Source: Paraescarpia echinospica
Lineage: Eukaryota > Annelida > Polychaeta > Sabellida > Siboglinidae
Direction: 5' to 3'
DNA length: 64,000 bases
Assembly: GCA_020002185.1 (NCBI GenBank)
Contig: CM034534.1
Location: 17,428,656 to 17,492,655, forward strand
Part shown: positions 53,253-64,000 of the stretch, one piece after another
Numbering within the stretch: the stretch's first letter is position 1
How the letters are laid out: each line of letters starts with the position of its first letter
Translations under genes and position numbers: made by a program
Notes under the pieces: model-generated
Seen by the model: only the letters and a program-made list of their open reading frames with translations
What the model was told of the DNA's origin: nothing
Database searches by the model: none

Positions 53253-56200
53253 GGAAGATGGATTCATATATAAAAGGTTGGTAAGGGGCATATTTTATTG
53301 CCAATCAGTATGCACATCAATGCATACCGATAAAATACACTGTACCCGTATATAAGGAATTGTGTACAAGAAAGTGTTGCTGTACACAAATAAACAATCA
53401 GTACAATATATACACAGTGCATCAAACTGGTAATCTACGACATCAAAGGTGAGGGGCTACATGCCGCCCCTCCAAACTCAATATAATGAATATTATTATA
53501 AGTGTACATCACATCGTAATAAACACACATGTCAATTCTTTGTACTTAACCATAATTGCAAATGAAGTCCCAGAAGTAGTGGTGGAGGAAAGGAGGAGGT
53601 GGTCAAGACAGAAATATAAACGACTTACTCTGATCGATTCGAAATCGGACTGGGAAAGATTGAAGATCTTCTCCCATGATACCAAGCAGTGGGCTAGCCC
53701 ACAAACCAATAGGGGTGGAAAGTTAGACTGACACAATTCATAACAAACATAAACATACTTTTGGCTGTGCCAAGAAGTTGTTATTTATCTTTCTTTCTGT
53801 TGTTCGATACTTAATAGATATTCAAGTGCAGGAAATGTAAATTTAATATGTGCCTTGTTAATATTTTTAAGGTATTGCATTAAGTCTAACTTTTATAATA
53901 AATAATGTAATAATATACTTCAAAAATCGTGTATTATTCTCACTCATTTCATCATGTATGCTCTCTGCCTAAAGGGATGATGTCGGCCATTGTAAATGTG
54001 GAAGAACATTGTAGTTTGTAGTGCAGGTTGATCGTTTAACCGATTTTAAACTACTGTTTGTGAGAAAGTTGTATTTAACCAATGCCTACTTTAATGAGAA
54101 TTCAGCAACCAACATATGTATTGTCTACATTGAAAAATGTTATTCGGTGATAGTTATAAGATGATGCCATTTATGTGATCATCCTTGCTGTGTTGTTGCC
54201 ACAAAGAATTACATTACACAAATGTTCGGAAACGTTACTGTAGTCTAAACAGAACACTATGATACATAAAACAATGTCATTGTATCTCGCCCAAATATCG
54301 CCTAGCAACACACATAAGGCGTGTTGATGAGACCCTCTGAAGCCTGATACTGTTTATTTATATGTTATGTTGCTATGTTACTAATATTACCCAAGATAAC
54401 TGCGAATGCACTAGCTGGCACTAGCTGATATAGGTCATATTTAAAGTCAAGGATTTGTGTATTGAGTGTATCATTAGTTTGAAGTCCATCTTAATTGATG
54501 TTTTCAAGCAGAAGTTTCCCTGCATTCACGTGATTATTTAGTGAGCGGCATGTGTACCAACTACGCAGCACGTCAATACCATTGGTATACAGTTGACGGG
54601 TTGTATTAAGATGTATTTATGTCGATTAACATTTGCAGCGGAATCACTCATTTTTAAGCATTAACCCGTTAACTGATCATTGTGTTTTGAAAGCAACAAT
54701 TGTGGGAAGCTAAACTATTACACACACATCATTGCTGTTGCATGTTATGTCTACGACACCTAAACACGGTCCTAATAGTAAACACGTACAGTTATGTACT
54801 TTGCCAACTTTTATGTTACAAATACAAATGTAAGATATCCTACTAATATATTGCTTGACATATTATTGGAAGAAACCAACGCCTGCAAACGGACTTCCGA
54901 GTTTGTATGTGTACGTTGTGACATGTGTTAACGAATTGGTAACTAACTTGATCACCACAATACTGCCCAAGTGTCGGGTCTGTGAAGGATTGGTATCTGT
55001 GCTTTTATTAAGATGGTGATTCATCAGCTACGGGCGATACGTCGTTTGTCATAGAATCAGATAGTGCTAATAGAAACAGGCGTGCCATGCTAACAAAATA
55101 TTATTTATATCCAAGCTGAAAACAACAAAATAAACTATCTAACACCAGTTGCGTTTGTGTTTTTATTCTATAATTCAGAATAGAAGTCACGTCGCATCAT
55201 GAACACATGTGCGCGCGCGCAAGTACACACACACACAGTGTGTGTGTTCTGCAGTACATTTCCTGTTTCTGCCGGGGAGCCTAGTTTAAAAGTGACATCA
55301 TATATATATATATATATGCAAATTAAGGATATGGATATTCATTACAGAGTAACAATTGAAACTAGTTACATTTCACGATTACCACATTATATCCACTTTA
55401 GCTGAGATGCAGCTGTGCTTGCCACGTAGAAATGTCCATTGCAATGATCACCACCGTTGGGTGTATCTACGTGTTGACACAGCAAGCAAGTCGTCCCATC
55501 TGCCCGAGACCGTGATGTCTGTTAGCAGACTGGACACTATTTTAAGGGGAGATTGTTGCTTATCAGCAGCAATCTTACGAATGAATCACAAAGCTAATTA
55601 ATTGGTCTTTTTCTGTCATGAGATTTAAGCAGTTGGGCCTTATATGGAAGGCACGGTCGACTTTTTATAGGAGACATTCATAGTAAATATACCGATATAT
55701 AGTTTGATTTAGCGATGACACTTATGGCAGGTCATTATCAGTTTAACTTGTCTTAATCAGGTAGCAATGCATTTAATTACGATTGGTGTTCCGAAGCAGT
55801 GGACCAGTTCAAGCCACTTTCGGGTCCGCAATATGTTCCCAATGGCGGTTGTTTAATGTTAACAACATTTTCAAATTGTAATCTTACATATTTCTTAATT
55901 TGTTGTCTGACGCTTTTTCATTTACCATCATTTTTTTGTATGGTGTACATATGATGACGGGACACGTGTTTCTGGCATAAACTGGTTGCCACTGCATACT
56001 CCTTAGGAGTTGACTACCTCAATCACCGCAGCTAGTCATGACCCGATACCCTTTGCAATGAAGAATAGTTGGTGCATGCTCTATCGTTAACGACTGTCTA
56101 TAACAATTATCTCAGTAAACGACATTTAGCAATTTGTATGATAAAAAATGCTTTTTGACAACTTTCGCATATTATTCAGAAATCTAGGTTTACCTAGCTG

Positions 56201-58746
56201 AAGTCAACGAATTGTTTTAATTGTTTAATTTCATGGATGACATGTTCTCATGGAAGTTTTTTCTCGAGGTTCTGCTTTTGGTAGTTAATTGTAGTGACAT
56301 AATTGTCATTGGCGAAGATATATGGTACTCATGTAAATGTGACGTTTGAGTGAGAGAATAGTATTCATGACATGTCACTACGTCAGTAGTAGTAAGTAAC
56401 CTTTGCGAACGCAAGTCTGTATGACGTCATAAGCCAGCTTGGTTTCTCTGAGTTGTTCATGTTTCGGCATATGCATTCTGATGTGTAGAATTGCCATTGG
56501 TTATGTATTGTGGAAGAACGTTACGCAATACTAGGATTTGAATTGTCATGCGACAACGTAAGCCCCTGCACTGATAAATATTAAAGTGATCATGACACTA
56601 GCTGTTTAGTGCGAATGATAAGCTGGGTTCCCAATGATGAAGTTGTGCAGGTTTTCTCGAATAAACATTAATGTGATCGCGATTAACTGTTTATTGCGAA
56701 TGGTAAGGTACGACCTAAGGATGATTTTCAGATGCATGACACACAAATCCACTATTCTTAACGTATAGATGGTTCGCGGTAACTCAAGTCATAAGCTGTT
56801 GTGGTATACTGACGAGGTTATTAGGGTTGGCGCAATGTTCACTTAAAGCCACTTTTGGTTAAGGTAACGTGTATACAAGGTCCACTTTATATAGGTATGT
56901 GTTCCCTATTATATCGTATATTACAATGTATGTTCAGTGATTTCCTAATTATTGTAGTATTGATGATATTGTCGTTAACCTGACCCCTCCTCAACTGCGC
57001 CATTATGCCCTGTGTACGAGGTGGATTGTTGCACCACCTGGGGTCAGTGTTGGACTTAGGGCTCAAAATGTCAAGGGCCAACCGGACCTGTAACCTGAAC
57101 ATGTCGCGGGCCTGACAAAATATTTGAATGCCCGACAATATTTATAATAGTTTTTTTCTAGTATAGTATACAATAAGGTTTTGATTTATAAAAACGTATA
57201 CAATAATAACAAAGTTGAAGGTATGCTGTCCACTAAACTGCGCTTAATACGTCCAAAGCAATCAATCGTTAAAATTGAATACAACATATTCAAATAGTTA
57301 ACACAGGATGTCAGGTAATAACGAAGGCGGATGGGGCTAACGGCCTAACCGCTTCTTCTTGGAATTGCTAATAATAATTGTATAATAATAGTATTTGCTC
57401 TGGAAACCGATTCCGGATACTGGAACAGACACGACATTTTAAGACGTTCCCTTTTAACTTGCTTGATATATTCCTATCTGCTGTGACACCGTGCTTTCCC
57501 CAGTACATCCGCACCGTCTTGTCGTCATCCTTCGCCGCACTTCTACCTATACACGCACATCATTGCCAGTCAATCCACTGATTCACGAATGTACGCAAAA
57601 GTACCCGCATACTTGATATTCTTCACCTCCAACACGGAGTTCCCTCTTTTTGGTAATCAACCGCGCCACTTGTATCCACTCTATATAAATAATCTTCAGC
57701 CCATGCTTCTGAACGCAAAGTTACAGCGCTTCTCTCGCAGTACCTGTCTGTTCTTCACAAACAAAATGATGACAAGATCGGCAGATACATCCAAAATCCG
57801 CGCGGGCCAACCGGGCCTGTGATTTGTGGCAGGTGCAGGCCCGATAGATGATTCACGGTCCCCGGGCACGTGGACCCGCAGTTATGTCGAACGCTGCCCG
57901 GAGTACGTTGGCGCATCACATTAAACACATGAATTCGTTGCAAATAATTATTTGTTCAATCCAATACACTGAACAAACCCTATAAAGGGGTTTATGGGAT
58001 CAAACATCCGAGTGACATTTGTGTCATACTTAATACGGATCGCCATGCACCAGTATTTACTTTGGCGATAATCTGCCGTACACGTTTAATTTACTGGACC
58101 AAACGATCCCCAGTTTGTACGATGCAGTGACTAGAGCTTGAGCACACAGTGCGGGGAGGATTACATGCTTTTTGCTACAGAAAACATCGTTCTGTAGGTG
58201 CGATTCACGAAGGTCAGGTAGTAGTAATATATGTCGCCGAATATTGGTCTAATAAACGAAACGTAGATTGAAAGTAAGAAAACACTGTTGTTTGATTCAA
58301 CGTTATCGCTTCGATGACTATAGTAATACGACTTTGTTTCTAGCTTGGATTCGACGCAAACTGAAACGTCAATTTCTGCGTTCTATTCGTTTTGCTGCAT
58401 TATTTGAGTAGATATGTCAATCGGCACCAGTTCTTCCGTTTGTTTGATTATTCGTATGCTACTGACATAACGGTAAAGCAATGATTTATGTTGCAATTCG
58501 AAATAAATAGTACGTTGTTGTACCCCAAGGAGTGTGATTTTAATAAGGTATAATACACCGGACAAGGATCTCGCATGCGCCAACCTGGTTGACCACGTTT
58601 TGCCTGACACAACACAAACACTATGCGGGCAATAGGATTATGTTCCTTTCCACGTGTGTGCAGATGTCATATCTTCGTCAAGTTTTACTACACAGCGTAT
58701 GAACAGTCAATAACCACGGTGTGGAAGACATTGATCATCTTTCAAT
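53253..58746. other. Intergenic, convergent 3' ends, little recognised
   Basis: AT-rich and gene-poor. A 56-codon frame ending at 53,731 (VVVEERRRWSRQKYKR) has no known match. Around 57,055-57,130 and 57,795-57,880, GC-richer pieces share CGGGCC(A/T).. / GGCCAACCGG.CCTGT, perhaps the two ends of one decayed DNA transposon. Nothing else supported. Confidence 0.5.
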
Positions 58747-58752
58747 TTTATT
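58747..58752 (-). terminator. Poly(A) signal AATAAA for gene B
   Basis: AATAAA on the minus strand about 370 bp after the gene B stop codon. Confidence 0.45.
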
Positions 58753-59120
58753 ACTCAACGTAGTTAAAAACCGATAAATCGTGATAATGTCTGTCTGGTT
58801 TCGTCATTGCACCTGCAATTTTCTGGGGTTGTGCGTAAAGATAATGTCCTTCACTTGGGGGAACCACAGCAAGATTATAGCATTAGTTCTCGAATGGATC
58901 GAAAAATTCCACCCGCCTCAAGTCCAACCCGCCCCGGTCTCCCATGCTGTCATGAATAGGTTACATAGTTATGGTTACGTCAGAAAATGTTGTTAGTTTA
59001 GTTATGAGTGTATACCTGTCACACACTTTCCGATGTGAACAACAGTGTGGATTACAATCGTAAGACAAACAGTATTGTAATCCCCCACTATTCATGGCCA
59101 CGTTCTTCAAATACGACCTG

Positions 59121-59198
59121 CTAGTCTGCAAAGTACGGGAGTGGTCTAGGATGTCCCTCTTTCCCGTCAAGCCAATATGACGTCACGCATCCCTTGCC
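59121..59198 (-). CDS. Gene B terminal exon, cyclase C-terminus
   Basis: 26 codons including TAG; acceptor atatgatttcag. Encodes GKGCVTSYWLDGKEG then HPRPLPYFAD. GKG..(T/S)YWL.GK closes guanylate-cyclase catalytic domains. Confidence 0.9.
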   Translation of the reverse strand, partial: GKGCVTSYWLDGKEGHPRPLPYFAD

Positions 59199-59680
59199 CT
59201 GAAATCATATCACGACATCTAAATATACATACTACATACCAGCATTATTCTATGATTCTATGTAGTTACATCTTGCACATACGTACGAACTCATGCACGC
59301 ACGCGCGCACATACGCACGCACACGCACAAACGCACACGTTCGACTGCAAAACATTATGAAAACGAGAAAACTTTGTCGAAAAACATCAGCACAATAGTC
59401 ATTTCTTACGCCGGGAATCGTCAATGTAAGACGTGCTTTCATCTGTCTATAAAACGTGTATAATTATTTCACATACACCATCGGATATTTAGTTAATATT
59501 TCCCGTATAACAAATTTATTACACTTTCAACGTATATAATAAGACCATGATCCGAATGCTGCACAACGCTCATGAAATCCAAATTACGCACTAAAACTTT
59601 TTAACAAGTTCGGCGCTTTTTCATTATTTGTCACATTTTCAGTTTATATGTCATGTTCACACATGATGTCAAAAATACAC

Positions 59681-59775
59681 TTTCAGTTCCACCTCGCCGC
59701 GTTCTCTTATGATGATCTTATCACCGGTGGCCAGCAGTGCGTCTCGAGTAGATTCCCTGATGTGTATCCTCATTG
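59681..59775 (-). CDS. Gene B cyclase exon
   Basis: 95 nt, phase 1 to 0, acceptor gttgtcgttgtgcag, donor gtgtattt. Encodes MRIHIRESTRDALLATG then KIIIRERGEVELK, matching the (L/M)(R/K)IH.S..T...L...G.......RG..E(L/V)KGKG block. Confidence 0.92.
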
Positions 59776-59796
59776 CTGCACAACGACAACTGTCCA

Positions 59797-60840
59797 CATG
59801 AACATCACCAATAACACACCACACAAACATCACCATTAACACACCACATGGAGATCAACAGTAATACTGTGCACCACATGAACATCAACAGTAACACACT
59901 ACATTAATGGCACCACTAACACACCACATACACATAACCAGTAAGACACCACATGAACATCAACAGTATCACACTACATGAACGTCACCAATAACACTAC
60001 ACATGAACGTCAACAGTAACACACCACTTGATCATCACCGATAACACACCACCTGAACGTTACCAATAACGTACCGCCTAAACATCGTCAATAACACTGA
60101 ATGAACGTCACCAATAACACACCTCAAGAACATTAACAGTAACACACCACATGAACATCAACAGTAATACACCACATGAACATCAACAATAACACACCAC
60201 ATGTCACCAATAACACACAACATGAACATCACCGATAACACACCACACGAACATCAACAATGAACGTCACCAATAACACACCTCAAGAATATTAACAGTA
60301 ACACACCACATAAACATCACCAAAACACTCCACACGAACATCAACAGTAACACCCTACATTTATGGCACCACTAACACACGACATAACCAGTAATATATC
60401 ACACTACATGAACGTCACCAATAACATACCACATGAACGTCAACAGTAACACACCACATGAACATCACCGATACCACACCACCTGAACGTTACCAATAAC
60501 GTACCGCCTAAACATCGCCAATAACACTGAATGAACGTCACCAATAACACACCTCAAGAACATTAACAGTAACACACCACATGAACTTCAACAGTAATAC
60601 ACCACATGTCACCAATAACACACAACATGAACATCACCGATAACACACCACATGAACATCAACAGTAACACACCACATGAACATCACCGATAACACACCA
60701 CATCAACAGTAACACACCACATGAACAACACAGATAACACACTACGTGAGCATCAAGGGTAACATATGACATGAACATCAACAATAACACATCACACGGA
60801 CATCAACAGTATCACAGCACATGAGCATCACCGATGCGAT
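59797..60840. repeat. Minisatellite, about 25-bp unit, higher-order repeat
   Basis: About 1 kb of degenerate units like AACATCA(C/A)CA(A/G)TAACAC followed by ACCACATG. A longer block (ACCTGAACGTTACCAATAAC and what follows) recurs with a 430-bp spacing (60,051 and 60,481), showing second-level duplication. It lies in the gene B intron. Confidence 0.9.
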
Positions 60841-60957
60841 AACATCACACCTGTTAATTATATAGATTTTCCACAATATCAACAGCAACGACAGCGTCTG
60901 CAGTGATATCGATGATAGGTAATACTACTACTTCTGCTAATGATATGATTTTTAGTA

Positions 60958-61020
60958 CTACCTACTACTACTACTACCACTACTACTACTACTACTACTA
61001 CTAATACTACTACTACTATT
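60958..61020. repeat. (TAC)n trinucleotide repeat
   Basis: Nearly pure TAC/ACT triplets with few interruptions. The Val-rich minus-strand open frame here is an artefact. Confidence 0.9.
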
Positions 61021-61482
61021 AATAATAATGTTGCCGGACCCCGAGCGGTATGAGTTCGTCGATTTGGGTGGTTAGGTGTCGTCCGGTGCGGTAAAGGAAA
61101 CACTGCCGAGGCGAATGCAACTTCTTTATTTCGCAACAACAGTACCCAGCTGCTTCAAATTCAAACTACAGCGGACGCTACAACATGCACCAACTACGCG
61201 AAGGTCATACTAGAATGAACAACAATCAAATGAGGTATTCTCGGAACCACAGTCTAGAACACTTTCCCGCCGATTCGCTCACAATATAACAACAACTACG
61301 TCACTCCTCTTCACCCCCCCCCCCCGAATCCCACACGTCCCCGGCCGAACCCGGTACACCAACATAATACACGATTTCTGTTACAATAATAATAATGGTT
61401 GTTGAGAATTGCGCTTTATCACGTACTTTCAACACTACACTCAGTGTTGAACAGCTGTTAAATGATATCAATGCGTACGAAC

Positions 61483-61569
61483 CTTTCCCGTTCGACTCCA
61501 TACGCGATGCGGTGTTGACGGCCGTGTCTCCGAAAACACAGCACCTCGGCATCGTGTGCCCCACCACTC
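61483..61569 (-). CDS. Gene B cyclase exon with altered FGDT motif
   Basis: 87 nt, phase 1 to 1, acceptor actctgttgcag, donor gttcgtac. Encodes [20 protein letters not shown] then SRMESNGK. The family reads [22 protein letters not shown]; here Tyr is Cys and one Ala is inserted between FGDT and VNTASR, whose Asn and Arg belong to the active site. Confidence 0.93.
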
Positions 61570-62243
61570 CTGCAACAGAGTAGGCTGGATTGAGGCACTG
61601 TTCGGACTATGGTCATGTGGACGTTATGTGGACACAACTTCTGGTAACGCTCTAAGGCGATTGGCATAATCATCTGCAGTGGCGCCACCTGGTGAAACAT
61701 CCGTTCGTGACGCAGAAAGATAAACAGATATGGACGTAATTTTGCGTTCATTTACTAATAGTTTATGAGCCAAGCCTGCAAATATTGAAGTTGATTCTCA
61801 AATTGAGGGACTCATTCCCGCTATGATTTTCAGCTACACCGATATATGAGGTGTCCGAAAATGGGTGATGAACTTTCCAGAAGGGTGGCTTATTACCTTT
61901 TTTGATTACCTTTAAACATGGCTGACATTTTAAGCGGAATCAAGCTATTCAAAACTAGTGTTCTGGAGCCAAATCTAGCGATTGTATCTAAAAACGTTGT
62001 TAACAAATATTGTTCACAATAAACATACGTGTCTGGCAATACTCATATAATCTTTTTTGATCATTATTGTCACAGATATAGGGGAAAATATCAAGAATAA
62101 TGCAAAAAAATTAAGTGTGTGTGCATGTCTATGTGTGTCTGTCTGTGTTTGCGCATGTGCGTGCGATCGGGTTGATTCATGCATCAATGTTCTCGCATAT
62201 TTATAAATCTTTGATTAAAACCAAATCGTACTACTTGAAATAC
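61570..62243. other. Gene B intron where cyclase exons are missing
   Basis: 674 bp, searched on the minus strand for DIVGFT, the ETIGDAYMVVSG block, and the dimerisation helix: none seen. It contains GTGGCGCCAC and other short palindromes and a GT-rich tract near 62,115-62,160. Confidence 0.7.
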
Positions 62244-62399
62244 CTTCTGGAGACATCGTCAATTGTCTGTCGATCTCGCACGGGTTTCTACAATAGAGCG
62301 TCTCGTATACCACAACAGCGAAGCTGTAGACATCAGCCGACTGGGCGTTACCGGGCTCGTCGCAAGAACGCAACAGTTCAGGAGCCGTCCAAAATAGCG
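62244..62399 (-). CDS. Gene B kinase-homology C-lobe exon
   Basis: 156 nt, phase 1 to 1, acceptor attattattttgacag, donor gtatttca. Encodes LFWTAPELLRSCDEP then SADVYSFAVVVYETLYCRNP. WTAPE(L/H)LR and (G/A)DVYSF.(I/V)...E are the receptor-cyclase pseudokinase signatures. A LINE ends within about 20 bp of its acceptor. Confidence 0.93.
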
Positions 62400-62404
62400 C
62401 TGTC

Positions 62405-64000
62405 AAAATAATAATTTTTCTTCAGTTCAGCATATCTCTGCGAGACGTAGCTGCCTTGATGATCACACGATACGCTGCTCTGTCTGCCGTTCGTCTCCCT
62501 CCTCTCACGATGTCGTCTTCCAACCAGTCGCTGATGTCCTGCTCCCATCTTCTCCTTGGTCTTCCCCTTCCTCTCTTTCCATCCACTTTGCCTTCTAGGA
62601 TAGTTTTCTCTAAGGAATTGTGTATTTTGATGTGGCCAAAATAACTCAGTTTTAGTCCTTTTATTCTATTCACTAGTTGGCAGTTATTTATGTCTAATCT
62701 CTGCGTTGGTTGTTTTTGTTATCCATGGCACTCTTTGGACTTTTCTGTAACATTTAATCTCAAACGCTTGTATTCTTCTCATGTCTTCTTTGTTCAGTGT
62801 CCACGTTTCGCTCCCGTATGGAGCTGTTGGGAAAACGCAAGTTTTTAAAATTCTTATCTTTGTTGGTATGTTTTGGCCTTTCCATACATTTTTCAGATTA
62901 TTTAGTTTCTGCGTTGCTATGGCTATTCTTCTTCTGATCTCTGATGATGTCTTGCCGTCTCCTTGTATTCTTGCTCCAAGGTATTCATAGCGGTTCACAT
63001 TTTCAACTTGCTCCACGTTGATTGCCATTTCTGTTTTGTCAGTGCATCTGTCAGTGTCCATGATCTTTGTTTTCTTTATATTAAGTAACAAGCCCTTTCT
63101 GTCACTATGTTCTTTTACAGACATGATTACGCTTCTTTCTGCTTGTTGGTTGCTATAAACTGATTTCAAGAGGGCGATTATCTGTGGGTGGATGTTCATG
63201 TCATTGAGCGTTTTCCACACCATATGATGATTCACACAGTCGAAAGCCTTGGAATAGTCGATGAAGCATATTCTTAGATCATTATTTATATCTCTGAATT
63301 TCCTAACCAACATTCTCATATTGAATATGTGGTCCATTGTGCCTCCTGTTTTTTTTCTGAAGCCTCCCTGTGTACTGCTCACTTCCATTTCCATTTTATC
63401 TTGCATTCTTTACATTATGATTTTCAGCAATATTTTGCTTGCATGGCTAATGAATGATATGGTTCTGTAGTTTGAACATAACTGTAGGTCTCCTTTCTTT
63501 GGTAATGGGATATGTATATTGATTTCTTCCAGTCGTCGGGCAGTTCTTTATGTCTAATCTCTGCGTTGGTTGTTTTTGTTATCCATGGCACTCTTTGGAC
63601 TTTTCTGTAACATTTAATCTCAAACGCTTGTATTCTTCTCATGTCTTCTTTGTTCAGTGTCCACGTTTCGCTCCCGTATGGAGCTGTTGGGAAAACGCAA
63701 GTTTTTAAAATTCTTATCTTTGTTGGTATGTTTTGGCCTTTCCATACATTTTTCAGATTATTTAGTTTCTGCGTTGCTATGGCTATTCTTCTTTTGATCT
63801 CTGATGATGTCTTGCCGTCTCCTTGTATTCTTGCTCCAAGGTATTCACAGCGGTTCACATTTTCAACTTGCTCCACGTTGATTGCCATTTCGGTTTTGTC
63901 AATGCATCTGTCAGTGTCCATGATCTTTGTTTTCTTTACATTAAGTAACAAGCCCTTTCTGTCACTATGTTCTTTTACAGACATGATTACGCTTCTTTCT
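62405..64000 (-). mobile_element. LINE fragments in tandem, RT with palm deletion
   Basis: Minus strand holds the C-terminal tail of an endonuclease/RT-type LINE (LSYFGHIKIHNSLEKTIL, KRGRGRPRRRWEQDI; 62,422-62,673) preceded by RT pieces (62,684-63,406 and 63,424-63,984): FRKKTGGTMDHIFNMR, CFIDYSKAFDCVNH, then a direct jump from SVYSNQQAER to MSVKEHSDRKGLLLN. The YxDD-bearing palm is deleted. KTKIMDTDRC, RYEYLGARIQGDGKTSSEI, PYGSETWTLNKEDMRRIQ and VPWITKTTNAEIRHK follow. The element runs beyond the window edge. Confidence 0.85.
62679..64000 (-). repeat. 860-bp tandem duplication in the LINE fragment
   Basis: 62,679-63,140 recurs at 63,539-64,000 with only a few differences, giving a period of 860 bp. 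The second copy is cut by the window end, so more units may follow. Confidence 0.9.

Larger units (their letters stand above)
59121..62399 (-). other. Gene B: second receptor guanylate cyclase, 3' part, defective?
   Basis: Gene model on the minus strand: kinase-homology C-lobe exon (62,244-62,399), cyclase exon (61,483-61,569), cyclase C-terminal exon (59,681-59,775) and terminal exon (59,121-59,198). Phases agree at the last three junctions in a literal sense. However, about 250 residues that should lie between the first two exons (pseudokinase end, dimerisation helix, the DIVGFT metal-binding loop and the base-specificity region) are absent from a 674-bp intron that is too short to hold them. 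The gene is thus a deletion derivative, a pseudogene or a misassembly. The cyclase exon also carries one extra Ala in the highly conserved FGDT-VNTASR motif. 5' exons would lie beyond 64,000. Confidence 0.85.

Noticed and set aside
59797..60840. CRISPR-like array
   Set aside because: Units are degenerate and directly abut without unique spacers; the setting is an animal intron, so it is a minisatellite.

Overview
The window is nuclear DNA of an invertebrate animal. Genes are split into many short exons with GT-AG introns. The space between them is filled with several families of APE-type LINEs, a tRNA-derived SINE, MITEs and CA/GT microsatellites. A mollusc or other lophotrochozoan, or an invertebrate deuterostome such as an amphioxus, would fit; the sequence alone does not decide. 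A run of exactly 1,000 N (25,781-26,780) marks a scaffold gap.

Three host loci can be rebuilt from exons whose splice phases agree. (1) Gene A, minus strand, 25,509 down to 148 and off the left edge: a receptor (membrane) guanylate cyclase. Eleven consecutive exons cover most of the ANF-type ligand-binding ectodomain, the transmembrane helix and the N-lobe of the kinase-homology domain. (2) A PARP14-like gene, plus strand, about 30,602-52,793: Ser/Thr linker, one macro domain, a low-complexity linker, a WWE domain and a PARP catalytic domain with degenerate active-site positions, ending at a stop codon with a poly(A) signal downstream. (3) Gene B, minus strand, 62,399 down to 59,121: the 3' part of a second receptor guanylate cyclase (kinase-homology C-lobe, end of the cyclase domain, C-terminus). 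The dimerisation helix and the first two thirds of the cyclase domain are absent from the short intron where they should lie. Order is therefore GC-A (minus), PARP (plus), GC-B (minus), with PARP and GC-B convergent.

Mobile DNA by region: 0-5.8 kb holds gene A exons, an old LINE tail, a SINE fragment and a large CA/CT microsatellite. The 15.3-kb gene A intron (5.8-21.1 kb) holds a LINE with an intact 1,218-codon ORF (2A-like motif, PHD-type fingers, endonuclease, RT) and tandem 194-bp 5' monomers, a TTAA-flanked MITE that interrupts an unrecognised nested ORF, and a full-length CR1-like LINE. 21-26 kb has the 5'-most visible gene A exons and perfect AT-centred palindromes. 26.8-37.6 kb is a repeat mosaic with a second CR1-like copy, apparently inserted in an older hAT-like element. 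42-49 kb, inside a PARP intron, holds a frameshifted CXC-motif gene, a CR1/L2-like fragment and a decayed LINE. 53-59 kb is almost featureless. 59.8-60.9 kb is a minisatellite and 62.4-64 kb the start of an 860-bp tandem array of a LINE fragment.

The most interesting signal is at the ORF1/ORF2 junction of both CR1-like copies. The frames overlap in the -1 relation, a T-TTA-AAC slippery heptamer sits in the correct phase directly before the ORF1 stop, and ORF2 has no ATG before its endonuclease core. This predicts programmed -1 frameshifting. The window thus holds two LINE families with two different recoding signals (2A-like and -1 slip).
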